Source of the DNA: Methylococcales bacterium
GTDB taxonomy: Bacteria > Pseudomonadota > Gammaproteobacteria > Methylococcales > Methylomonadaceae
DNA length: 5,352 bases
Direction: 5' to 3'
Assembly (NCBI GenBank): GCA_023146575.1
Contig: JAGLBU010000055.1
Span: 1 to 5,352 of the forward strand
How positions within the stretch are numbered: the first letter of the stretch is position 1; the number at the start of each line of letters is the position of its first letter. The translations under genes were made by a program, and so were the position numbers. Below are positions 1 to 5,352 of this stretch, one piece after another. The notes beneath the pieces were generated by a model. It was not told where the DNA came from. It was given only the letters and a program-made list of their open reading frames with translations, and ran no database searches.

Positions 1-1460
1 TCCAATTCCAAACGTGCCTGTTCTAATTTTTCCCGAATTGAGGCGGAGCCTTCCAAGGTTAATTTTTCAGCCGTCCAAATTTCCTCTAAATCGGCAAATT
101 CTTTTTCCAAGGTTAAAATCTCGGTTTCTAAATCCTGTAAACGTTTTTTAGAACCCGCATCTTTTTCATCTTTAAGCGCCACTTGCTCAATTTTCAACTG
201 GATTAAACGCCGCTCTAACCTGTCCATGCTTTCAGGTTTGGAATCCATTTCCATCCGAATTTTACTGCCTGCCTCATCAATCAAATCAATGGCTTTATCA
301 GGCATTTGTCGCCCTGAAATATAACGATGCGATAACACCGCCGCCGCTACAATTGCAGGATCGGTAATATCCACGCCATGATGGACTTCATAACGCTCTT
401 TTAAACCGCGCAAAATTGCAATGGTATCTTCAACATTTGGTTCATCGACTAATACTTTTTGAAAACGGCGCTCTAAGGCGGCATCTTTTTCTAAATATTG
501 ACGATACTCATCTAAGGTGGTCGCGCCCACGCAATGCAATTCACCGCGTGCCAAAGCAGGTTTTAACATATTACCTGCATCCATTGCCCCGTCTGCTTTT
601 CCTGCACCGACCATCGTATGTAATTCATCAATAAACAGAATCACTTGCCCGTCTTGTTTGGCTAAGTCTTTGAGTACGGCTTTGAGGCGTTCTTCAAATT
701 CGCCGCGAAATTTTGCCCCTGCGATTAATGCCGCCATATCAAGCGATAATATTTGCTTGTTTTTCAAGCCTTCGGGCACTTCACCATTCACAATACGCTG
801 AGCAAGTCCTTCGATAATTGCGGTTTTACCCACACCTGCTTCACCAATTAAGACAGGATTATTTTTGGTACGTCGTTGTAAGACTTGAATGGTACGACGA
901 ATTTCATCATCACGTCCGATGACAGGATCAAGTTTACCAGCGCGCGCCCGTTCGGTTAAATCTAGGGTGTATTTGAATAAGGCTTGGCGCTCATCTTCTG
1001 CATTTTCACTGGTGACTTTTTCATCCCCGCGTAAATCGCTGATGGCTTTTTTTAACACCGACTCGGTTAACCCTGCCTTTTTCAAAAGCGTTTGTAATAG
1101 CCCTTTTACGTCCATAGCCGCTAATAAAAACAACTCGCTGGCAATAAATTGATCCCCTTGTTTTTGGGCTAATTGCTCGGTGACATTAAACATTCGATTC
1201 AAATCAGGTGATAGTTGACTATCACCTTCAATCCCTGAAACAGTGGCAATTCGATTTAGTTCATTATTTAATGCGTTTTCTAAACTGGGAATTTTTAACC
1301 CAATTTGGGTTAATAGCGGTTTAATGCTACCACCCTCTTGATTTAACAGCGTCAGCATCACATGAATTGGGCTGATAAACTGGTGTTCTTTGCCCAAGGC
1401 AAGACTTTGCGCCTCACTCACGGCTTGTTGAAATTTGTGGGTTAATTGTTCCATTCTCAT
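1..1460 (-). CDS. clpB: ATP-dependent disaggregase ClpB, N-terminal 486 codons (partial, runs off the left edge)
   Basis: ClpB is a cytoplasmic hexameric AAA+ chaperone that pulls polypeptides out of aggregates together with DnaK/DnaJ/GrpE. Seen here: an N-terminal double-Clp domain (about residues 1-145) keeping Thr7, Asp103 and Glu109 as in E. coli; the first ATPase domain with Walker A GEAGVGKT at 206-213, Walker B Asp278-Glu279 and the arginine pair 331-332; and the start of the charged, coiled-coil middle domain from about residue 410. These positions equal the E. coli numbering, so there is no net insertion, deletion or frameshift. The second ATPase domain (family length about 860 residues) lies beyond the window. 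The start is the first of two nearby ATGs (1460 and 1454): it matches the MR- beginning of E. coli ClpB and is nearer the AGGA at 1472-1475. The gene lies 72 bp after pilR on the same strand. Identification is secure. Confidence 0.97.
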   Translation of the reverse strand, partial: MRMEQLTHKFQQAVSEAQSLALGKEHQFISPIHVMLTLLNQEGGSIKPLLTQIGLKIPSLENALNNELNRIATVSGIEGDSQLSPDLNRMFNVTEQLAQKQGDQFIASELFLLAAMDVKGLLQTLLKKAGLTESVLKKAISDLRGDEKVTSENAEDERQALFKYTLDLTERARAGKLDPVIGRDDEIRRTIQVLQRRTKNNPVLIGEAGVGKTAIIEGLAQRIVNGEVPEGLKNKQILSLDMAALIAGAKFRGEFEERLKAVLKDLAKQDGQVILFIDELHTMVGAGKADGAMDAGNMLKPALARGELHCVGATTLDEYRQYLEKDAALERRFQKVLVDEPNVEDTIAILRGLKERYEVHHGVDITDPAIVAAAVLSHRYISGRQMPDKAIDLIDEAGSKIRMEMDSKPESMDRLERRLIQLKIEQVALKDEKDAGSKKRLQDLETEILTLEKEFADLEEIWTAEKLTLEGSASIREKLEQARLEL

Positions 1461-1471
1461 AATCGAATCAA

Positions 1472-1475
1472 TCCT
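1472..1475 (-). promoter_or_regulatory. Ribosome binding site of clpB
   Basis: Read on the minus strand this is AGGA, inside TAGGAT. It lies 11 nt before the ATG at 1460 and 17 nt before the second in-frame ATG at 1454, so it favours the upstream start. The spacing is slightly long but workable. Confidence 0.55.
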
Positions 1476-1501
1476 AGCAATTTATAAAAGTTAGTACCGA
1501 T

Positions 1502-1528
1502 ATGATGGCTTTATGAGAAAAAATCAAC
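1502..1528 (-). promoter_or_regulatory. Candidate heat-shock (sigma-32-like) promoter of clpB
   Basis: The 72-bp gap between pilR and clpB reads, on the minus strand, GTTGATT (1528-1522), then 11 nt, then AGCCATCAT (1510-1502). This resembles the sigma-32 pattern CTTGAAA / CCCCATNT with its usual 11-16 nt spacer, but each half matches only partly. clpB genes of gammaproteobacteria are normally sigma-32 controlled, which is the main reason to propose it. A sigma-70 reading of the same gap (TTGATT with a poor -10, or TATAAA at about 1482 with no -35) is no better. Confidence 0.3.
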
Positions 1529-1532
1529 AGGT

Positions 1533-2876
1533 TTATTCTAATTCTAATTTTTTTAAACGATAGCGCAATGAGCGAAAGGATAATCCTAAATATTTAGCGG
1601 TCGCCGTTTTATTCCATTTGTTTTCGGTCAACGCCTCATTAATGATGTCGCGCTCCATGGTTTCTAAATGGGTTTCTAACGAGGTTTCACTGGGATCATA
1701 ATCCTGCATTAGTTGTCGATCATCAGTATGCAGAGGTAAGTTTAAATCATCTTCGGTAATGGTATCGCCCTCATACAAGGCTAACGCCCGTTCTAAAATA
1801 TTTTCCAATTCTCGAACATTGCCAGGGAAGCTATAATTTATTAATGCCTTGGTAGCGCAATTTGCAAAAGCAGGGACAGTGATGCCATTATTTACCGATA
1901 ATAGTTTCAAAAAATAATCGGCTAACTCAGGAATATCTTCAGTACGATTTTTAAGAGCGGGGACGTTTAATTCAATGACATTAATACGATAATAAAGGTC
2001 TTGGCGAAACGCATCCTCTTTCACCATTTTGTCTAAATCTTTATGTGTAGCACTTAGTAAGCGCACATCGACGGTTACCTCCTGTTGTCCGCCGACAGGG
2101 CGTATTTTTTTTTCTTGAATAGCGCGCAATAATTTTACTTGCAGTGATAAAGGTAAATCGGCAATTTCATCTAAAAATAATGTCCCACCATCAGCGGCTT
2201 GAAATAAACCTTTTTTATCCGCTACTGCCCCTGTAAAACTGCCTTTTTTATGTCCAAAAAATTCACTTTCCATTAATTCGTGTGGAATAGCGCCGCAGTT
2301 AATAGCGATAAAAGCATTATTATGCCGACTGCCTTGTTGATGAATTAATTTTGCCACCAATTCTTTGCCAGAACCTGACTCGCCATTAATATAGACGGGC
2401 GCTTGGCTTCGAGCTATTTTAGCTATTTTGGCTCTAAGCGCTGACATCACGGGCGATTGACCTAATAAGTTATCTTCGGTTTTATTTTTTTTCAACGGCG
2501 GCGGGTTTGCTGAAAGTTCCAATGCGTGCGAAACTAATTTTCGTAATCCCTCTAAATTTATGGGTTTAGAAATAAAATCAAATGCGCCTTTTTTCATCGC
2601 TACAATCGCGGTATCCATGCTGCCATGCGCTGAAATCATGGCGACAGGCAAGCTCGCTTGAACCTGTTGTATGTAGTCTAAAATTTCTAAACCATCGCCA
2701 TCGGGTAAGCGTAAATCGGTTAAACATAAATCAAACTCGGTTTTTTTAAGCGATGTTTTTGCTTTTGCAACCGTGCCTGCTGTGTGAGTTTCAATGCCCA
2801 TGCGATTCAAGGTAATCTCTAGAAGTTCACAAATCCCCGCCTCGTCATCAATAATTAAAGCAATTGGTTTTTTCAT
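1533..2876 (-). CDS. pilR: Sigma-54-dependent response regulator PilR (type IV pilus transcription activator)
   Basis: This 447-residue NtrC-family activator should, once phosphorylated by PilS, contact sigma-54 RNA polymerase and drive pilin (pilA) transcription. Domains in order: receiver (1-120) with acidic pair Asp10-Asp11, phosphoacceptor Asp54, Ser82 and Lys104; AAA+ sigma-54 interaction domain (about 138-365) with Walker A GESGSGKE at 165-172, the sigma-54 contact loop GSFTGA at 212-217, Walker B Asp236-Glu237, arginine fingers near Arg291 and Arg297, and FPGNVRELEN with sensor II Arg355; then a Fis-type helix-turn-helix (about 404-445). The GSFTGA form, the QAPVYI-GESGSGKE and GGQQEV stretches and the C-terminal FRS-RYRLKKL match Pseudomonas PilR better than NtrC, NtrX or other relatives. 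The ATG overlaps the pilS stop as ATGA, and no Shine-Dalgarno sequence precedes it, so translation is probably coupled to pilS. All catalytic residues are present. An A9 run encodes Lys256-Lys257. The pilA target gene is not in the window. Confidence 0.93.
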   Translation of the reverse strand: MKKPIALIIDDEAGICELLEITLNRMGIETHTAGTVAKAKTSLKKTEFDLCLTDLRLPDGDGLEILDYIQQVQASLPVAMISAHGSMDTAIVAMKKGAFDFISKPINLEGLRKLVSHALELSANPPPLKKNKTEDNLLGQSPVMSALRAKIAKIARSQAPVYINGESGSGKELVAKLIHQQGSRHNNAFIAINCGAIPHELMESEFFGHKKGSFTGAVADKKGLFQAADGGTLFLDEIADLPLSLQVKLLRAIQEKKIRPVGGQQEVTVDVRLLSATHKDLDKMVKEDAFRQDLYYRINVIELNVPALKNRTEDIPELADYFLKLLSVNNGITVPAFANCATKALINYSFPGNVRELENILERALALYEGDTITEDDLNLPLHTDDRQLMQDYDPSETSLETHLETMERDIINEALTENKWNKTATAKYLGLSFRSLRYRLKKLELE

Positions 2877-4510
2877 AATTCAATTTTGGTGTTTTTTGCA
2901 TTTGATAATTGTAATCTAAAACTGTTATTTTTCAGATTATTGACTCGATAGGTTAAAGAGGCTTGATTTAGTTCGGCTAATTCACGCGACAGATATAACC
3001 CTAAGCCCGTTCCTGTCGTAGAGGTGGTAAAAAAAGGTTCAAAAAGATGGGTTATGGTATCAGAATCAAGCAATTTTCCATTATCAATCACATCAATGAT
3101 GGGTGTAGTCTTTAGGTGGCTTAAACGAATAATAACCCCCCCTTTTTCAGGTGAACCATATTTTATGGCATTATGGCATAAGTTATCCATGATTTGCTGT
3201 AAATGCCCTACATCTATCCGTGTTTCTAAGTTGATGTCACAAAGCTCTAAATGCAGATAAGTTTCATTAATAGCTTGTTCAGCTAAAAAATCGTGTAAAT
3301 AGGTATTTAAAAAAATGTTTAAGCGTAATTCTTTTCGATTGGAAGGGGTTCTTTTGGAGGATTTTAAAATGTCGGTAATAATCTTATTGACGCGTCCGCT
3401 ATGTTCTATAATAATCTCTGTTAAGCGTATATCCTGCGGATTTAATTCAAGATTTTCGGATAAAAGCTGCGCCGCATGAGTAATTGCACTTAAAGGATTA
3501 CGAATTTCATGGGCAATGCTGGCGGTTAAACGCCCTAATGAAGCTAGAACCCCTTGTTGTAAACGCTGATTATGTAAAGCTACATCCTCAAGCATTATCA
3601 TATAAAAGGCTTGGTTTTCCGTCATTAATAAATTAAAGCGCAAATGCAAATTGGCTTTTTGAGGCGATTGTAAGGTAAAAAAATCTTGCCGTGGATTTCG
3701 TTGCCAACTGTCAAATAATAGCGCTAAAGGGGCGGATATATCGGCTAATTCTAATGACGATTGTGCTTGAAATAAATCTAATGCGGTTTCATTAATACTT
3801 AATATTTGCTGCTTAGGGTTAATAATAATAACCCCCGATTGCAAATGCTGAATCACATATTTATTTAAGGCTTCCAGCGTGACAATTTTTTGCTGTTGTT
3901 TATTGGCAAGCGCGGCCGATTGTTCGGAGCGTTGCGCCAACACATACGATAAAAAAGCCGTAATAAAGAAGGTAGCGCCTAACATACCAACCGTGGGGTA
4001 GGATCGGACTAACCCCTTGCCTAAGTGAATCGAATAAATTTGTTCAGAAAAAATAAAAATGGTCGCAATGGCCGCAAAGACAATCGAGCACCGTCCTCCA
4101 ATTAATAACCCTGAGGCCGCTAACGAGCCTGCGAGCAAAATGCCAAAGCCACTACTGATACCACCACAACTGTGCATTATTAAGGTAATGACAATAATAT
4201 CAATAAAAATAATACTTTGGGCATTTAAACTGTAAGGGCCTACGCGCCAAAATGCAAAAAAAATAAACACCAACCCTAAAATCAAATACACTAAACTGGT
4301 GGCGTTATATAATTGAAGATGTTTGGTGGAAATTAGAATTTCTGAAAACGGACTTTGATATAGTAAAATCAACAAACTCGCTAAAAATACTCGATAAAAT
4401 AAAAATATTTTTAAAAATAACCACGCTTGCTGACTAGGAATACCATAGCCTTTGGAGAAAGGACACGGATAAATGGTTTCATAATCATTCAAAAGCATGT
4501 GAGAATACAT
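2873..4510 (-). CDS. pilS: Sensor histidine kinase PilS
   Basis: PilS is the inner-membrane kinase/phosphatase that controls PilR; in Pseudomonas aeruginosa it senses pilin levels in the membrane. From ATG 4510 the protein has 545 residues: a short cytoplasmic lead; six hydrophobic segments (about 32-51, 70-88, 97-115, 118-136, 141-158, 172-192); a PAS-like linker (206-315); a dimerisation/phosphoacceptor domain with His334 in SIAHEIRNPLSA; and a HATPase domain with N box Asn447, F box LFEPFF (489-494) and G2 box GTGLGL (500-505). The layout and the GRLTASIAHEIRNPL stretch match PilS (530 residues in P. aeruginosa). Oddities: the G1 box reads DNGKLL instead of DxGxG, and a G7 run encodes Gly457-Gly458. 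Start: the frame is open to TTG 4555 (560 residues), but that codon has no ribosome binding site and lies upstream of a good -10 element. ATG 4510 has GAGG upstream; ATG 4498 has nothing. The stop overlaps the pilR start. Confidence 0.92.
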   Translation of the reverse strand: MYSHMLLNDYETIYPCPFSKGYGIPSQQAWLFLKIFLFYRVFLASLLILLYQSPFSEILISTKHLQLYNATSLVYLILGLVFIFFAFWRVGPYSLNAQSIIFIDIIVITLIMHSCGGISSGFGILLAGSLAASGLLIGGRCSIVFAAIATIFIFSEQIYSIHLGKGLVRSYPTVGMLGATFFITAFLSYVLAQRSEQSAALANKQQQKIVTLEALNKYVIQHLQSGVIIINPKQQILSINETALDLFQAQSSLELADISAPLALLFDSWQRNPRQDFFTLQSPQKANLHLRFNLLMTENQAFYMIMLEDVALHNQRLQQGVLASLGRLTASIAHEIRNPLSAITHAAQLLSENLELNPQDIRLTEIIIEHSGRVNKIITDILKSSKRTPSNRKELRLNIFLNTYLHDFLAEQAINETYLHLELCDINLETRIDVGHLQQIMDNLCHNAIKYGSPEKGGVIIRLSHLKTTPIIDVIDNGKLLDSDTITHLFEPFFTTSTTGTGLGLYLSRELAELNQASLTYRVNNLKNNSFRLQLSNAKNTKIEL

Positions 4511-4524
4511 CGGGAAAGTTTTAA

Positions 4525-4528
4525 CCTC
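4525..4528 (-). promoter_or_regulatory. Ribosome binding site supporting the ATG 4510 start of pilS
   Basis: GAGG on the minus strand lies 14 nt before ATG 4510. The spacer is long, but neither TTG 4555 nor ATG 4498 has any Shine-Dalgarno match. This makes 4510 the best of three imperfect choices. If transcription begins at the -10 element at 4532-4537, the message would start on or next to this site, which weakens it. Confidence 0.35.
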
Positions 4529-4530
4529 AA

Positions 4531-4546
4531 CATCATAGCATTGATG
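4531..4546. repeat. Imperfect palindrome between the divergent pilS and sucC promoters
   Basis: CATCATAGCATTGATG has outer arms CATCA and TGATG that are exact reverse complements, separated by 6 nt. It overlaps both the extended -10 proposed for pilS and the TTGATG proposed as -35 of sucC. It could be a regulator binding site, but 5-bp arms in AT-rich DNA can arise by chance. Confidence 0.25.
4532..4540 (-). promoter_or_regulatory. Candidate extended -10 promoter of pilS
   Basis: On the minus strand the sequence TGCTATGAT contains TATGAT (5 of 6 matches to TATAAT) preceded by the TGn extension that can replace a -35 element. The hexamer 17 nt upstream (ATTTAT) is a poor -35. Initiation would fall near 4525, giving a leader of about 15 nt before ATG 4510. 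The element lies downstream of TTG 4555, so if it is used, the 560-residue form cannot be made from this transcript. Confidence 0.35.
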
Positions 4547-4571
4547 CAAAAACAATAAATAGACTTTTAAT
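4541..4571 (+). promoter_or_regulatory. Candidate sigma-70 promoter of sucC
   Basis: TTGATG (4541-4546, 4 of 6 to TTGACA) is followed after 19 nt by TTTAAT (4566-4571, 5 of 6 to TATAAT). The spacer is 2 nt longer than ideal. Initiation near 4578 would leave a leader of about 22 nt carrying the sucC ribosome binding site. The evidence is weak; a promoter inside the pilS 5' end is also possible. Confidence 0.3.
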
Positions 4572-4583
4572 TTTTACTCTAAA

Positions 4584-4589
4584 GAAGGA
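4584..4589 (+). promoter_or_regulatory. Ribosome binding site of sucC
   Basis: GAAGGA lies 11 nt before ATG 4601. It is the only Shine-Dalgarno match in the leader and fits the MNIHEYQAKQLF beginning typical of SucC, so the start is well supported. Confidence 0.65.
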
Positions 4590-4600
4590 TATCAACACCA

Positions 4601-5352
4601 ATGAATATTCATGAATATCAAGCTAAACAGTTGTTTAATGCATTTGGTATCATCACCCCTGAAGGACAGGTTGCACGCTCTTCTTCAGAGGCAGTTGATT
4701 GTGCTAAAAAACTTGATGATGCCCCGTGGATTGTCAAAGCACAAGTCCATGCAGGCGGGCGTGGGAAAGTTGGCGGCGTTAAAATAGCCAACACCTTAGA
4801 AGAAGTCGAAAAAATCAGCCAACAAATGCTAGGTACACGTTTGGTCACGATTCAAACAGGGGATGAGGGTCTGCCAATTGAGTCGGTTTTAGTGGAAAAA
4901 ACCTCTAATATTAAACGTGAATTTTATTTAAGTTTATTAATAGATCGTGGCTGTGATCGAATTATCTTTATCGCCTCAAGCGAAGGGGGAATGGATATTG
5001 AAACGGTCGCCACTGAACAACCTGAAAAAATTGTACAAGAATCCATTCATGCGGCAACGGGGTTACAAAACTATCAGTGCCGAGAAATTGCCTTTGCCTT
5101 AGGGTTAGAAAAATCGCAAGGAAAAGCCCTTCAAAAAATCATGAAAGGCATGTACAACTTAATGCGAAAAAAAGATGCCAGTCAGATTGAAATTAACCCT
5201 TTAATCGAAACTGATGAGGGAGAACTGATCGCGATTGATGCCAAAATTAATTTTGATGATAATTCTGTTATGTTGCATCCTGATATTCTCGCCTTAAAAG
5301 ACCCTGCGCAAGAAGATGAAAAAGAAAATGAAGCGGCAAAGTCAGATTTAAA
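4601..5352 (+). CDS. sucC: Succinyl-CoA synthetase (ADP-forming) beta subunit SucC, N-terminal 250 codons (partial, runs off the right edge)
   Basis: SucC is the nucleotide-binding subunit of succinyl-CoA synthetase, which with SucD interconverts succinyl-CoA plus ADP and phosphate with succinate, CoA and ATP in the TCA cycle. The part seen is the ATP-grasp domain: MNIHEYQAKQLF at the start, Lys46, glycine loop GGRGKVGG at 52-59, Glu99, Glu107, Glu197, Asn199 (in EINPL) and Asp213, all at the same numbers as the E. coli nucleotide- and metal-binding residues. The CoA-ligase domain follows beyond the window (family length about 388). The related malate-CoA ligase subunit MtkA of serine-cycle methylotrophs has the same fold. 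The GGRGK loop (GARGK in the Methylorubrum MtkA I recall) favours SucC, but the two cannot be fully separated from this half. The gene diverges from pilS, with 90 bp between start codons. sucD is expected next. Confidence 0.94.
   Translation, partial: MNIHEYQAKQLFNAFGIITPEGQVARSSSEAVDCAKKLDDAPWIVKAQVHAGGRGKVGGVKIANTLEEVEKISQQMLGTRLVTIQTGDEGLPIESVLVEKTSNIKREFYLSLLIDRGCDRIIFIASSEGGMDIETVATEQPEKIVQESIHAATGLQNYQCREIAFALGLEKSQGKALQKIMKGMYNLMRKKDASQIEINPLIETDEGELIAIDAKINFDDNSVMLHPDILALKDPAQEDEKENEAAKSDL

Noticed and set aside
416..1152. Three plus-strand open frames of 72-94 codons opposite clpB.
   Set aside because: They lie antisense to a well-conserved ClpB coding region, resemble no family I recognise and have no sign of independent coding.
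2226..2243. GSFTGA in PilR in place of the commoner GAFTGA sigma-54 contact loop.
   Set aside because: Pseudomonas PilR also has serine at this position, so it is normal for this subfamily and not a defect.
1533..2876. Possible NtrC or NtrX instead of PilR.
   Set aside because: The AAA+ flanking sequences, the C-terminal FRS-RYRLKKL motif and the partner kinase with six membrane segments all fit PilR better.
3024..3260. Plus-strand open frame of 78 codons opposite pilS.
   Set aside because: It overlaps the conserved HATPase coding region on the other strand and looks like a chance frame.
4618..4848. Minus-strand open frame of 76 codons opposite sucC.
   Set aside because: It is antisense to the conserved ATP-grasp domain of SucC and has no recognisable product.
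4601..5352. Possible malate-CoA ligase subunit (MtkA) of a serine-cycle methylotroph instead of SucC.
   Set aside because: The N-terminus and GGRGK loop are SucC-like and no serine-cycle gene is visible. It stays a minor alternative because the second half and the neighbouring gene are outside the window.

Overview
The window looks like chromosomal DNA of an AT-rich gammaproteobacterium. The evidence is a PilS/PilR pair that follows the Pseudomonas proteins domain by domain, a ClpB whose residue numbering coincides with that of E. coli, and a SucC with all the E. coli nucleotide-site positions. A methanotroph-like or sulfur-oxidiser-like lineage is possible, but the sequence does not settle the genus. 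There are no RNA genes, insertion sequences, CRISPR arrays or prophage signs.

Layout. On the minus strand, reading right to left, are pilS (4510-2873), pilR (2876-1533) and the first 486 codons of clpB (1460 to beyond position 1). On the plus strand the first 250 codons of sucC start at 4601 and run off the right edge. pilS and pilR overlap by 4 bases (ATGA) and form one translationally coupled unit. clpB follows pilR after 72 bp with no visible terminator, so it may have its own heat-shock-type promoter and also receive read-through. pilS and sucC diverge from a 90-bp region that holds a candidate promoter for each and a short imperfect palindrome lying over both.

How the genes work. PilS is a six-pass membrane histidine kinase and PilR its sigma-54-dependent response regulator. 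In known bacteria this pair activates transcription of the type IV pilin gene. ClpB is the cytoplasmic disaggregase that works with DnaK. SucC is the ADP-forming beta subunit of succinyl-CoA synthetase in the TCA cycle, normally followed by sucD. The three functions are not obviously linked, and no pilus structural gene is present.

No undescribed system was found. The points worth a second look are small: a degenerate G1 box in PilS, homopolymer tracts in both pilS (G7) and pilR (A9), the start-codon choice for pilS, the compact divergent control region, and the loss in clpB of the internal GUG start known from E. coli.
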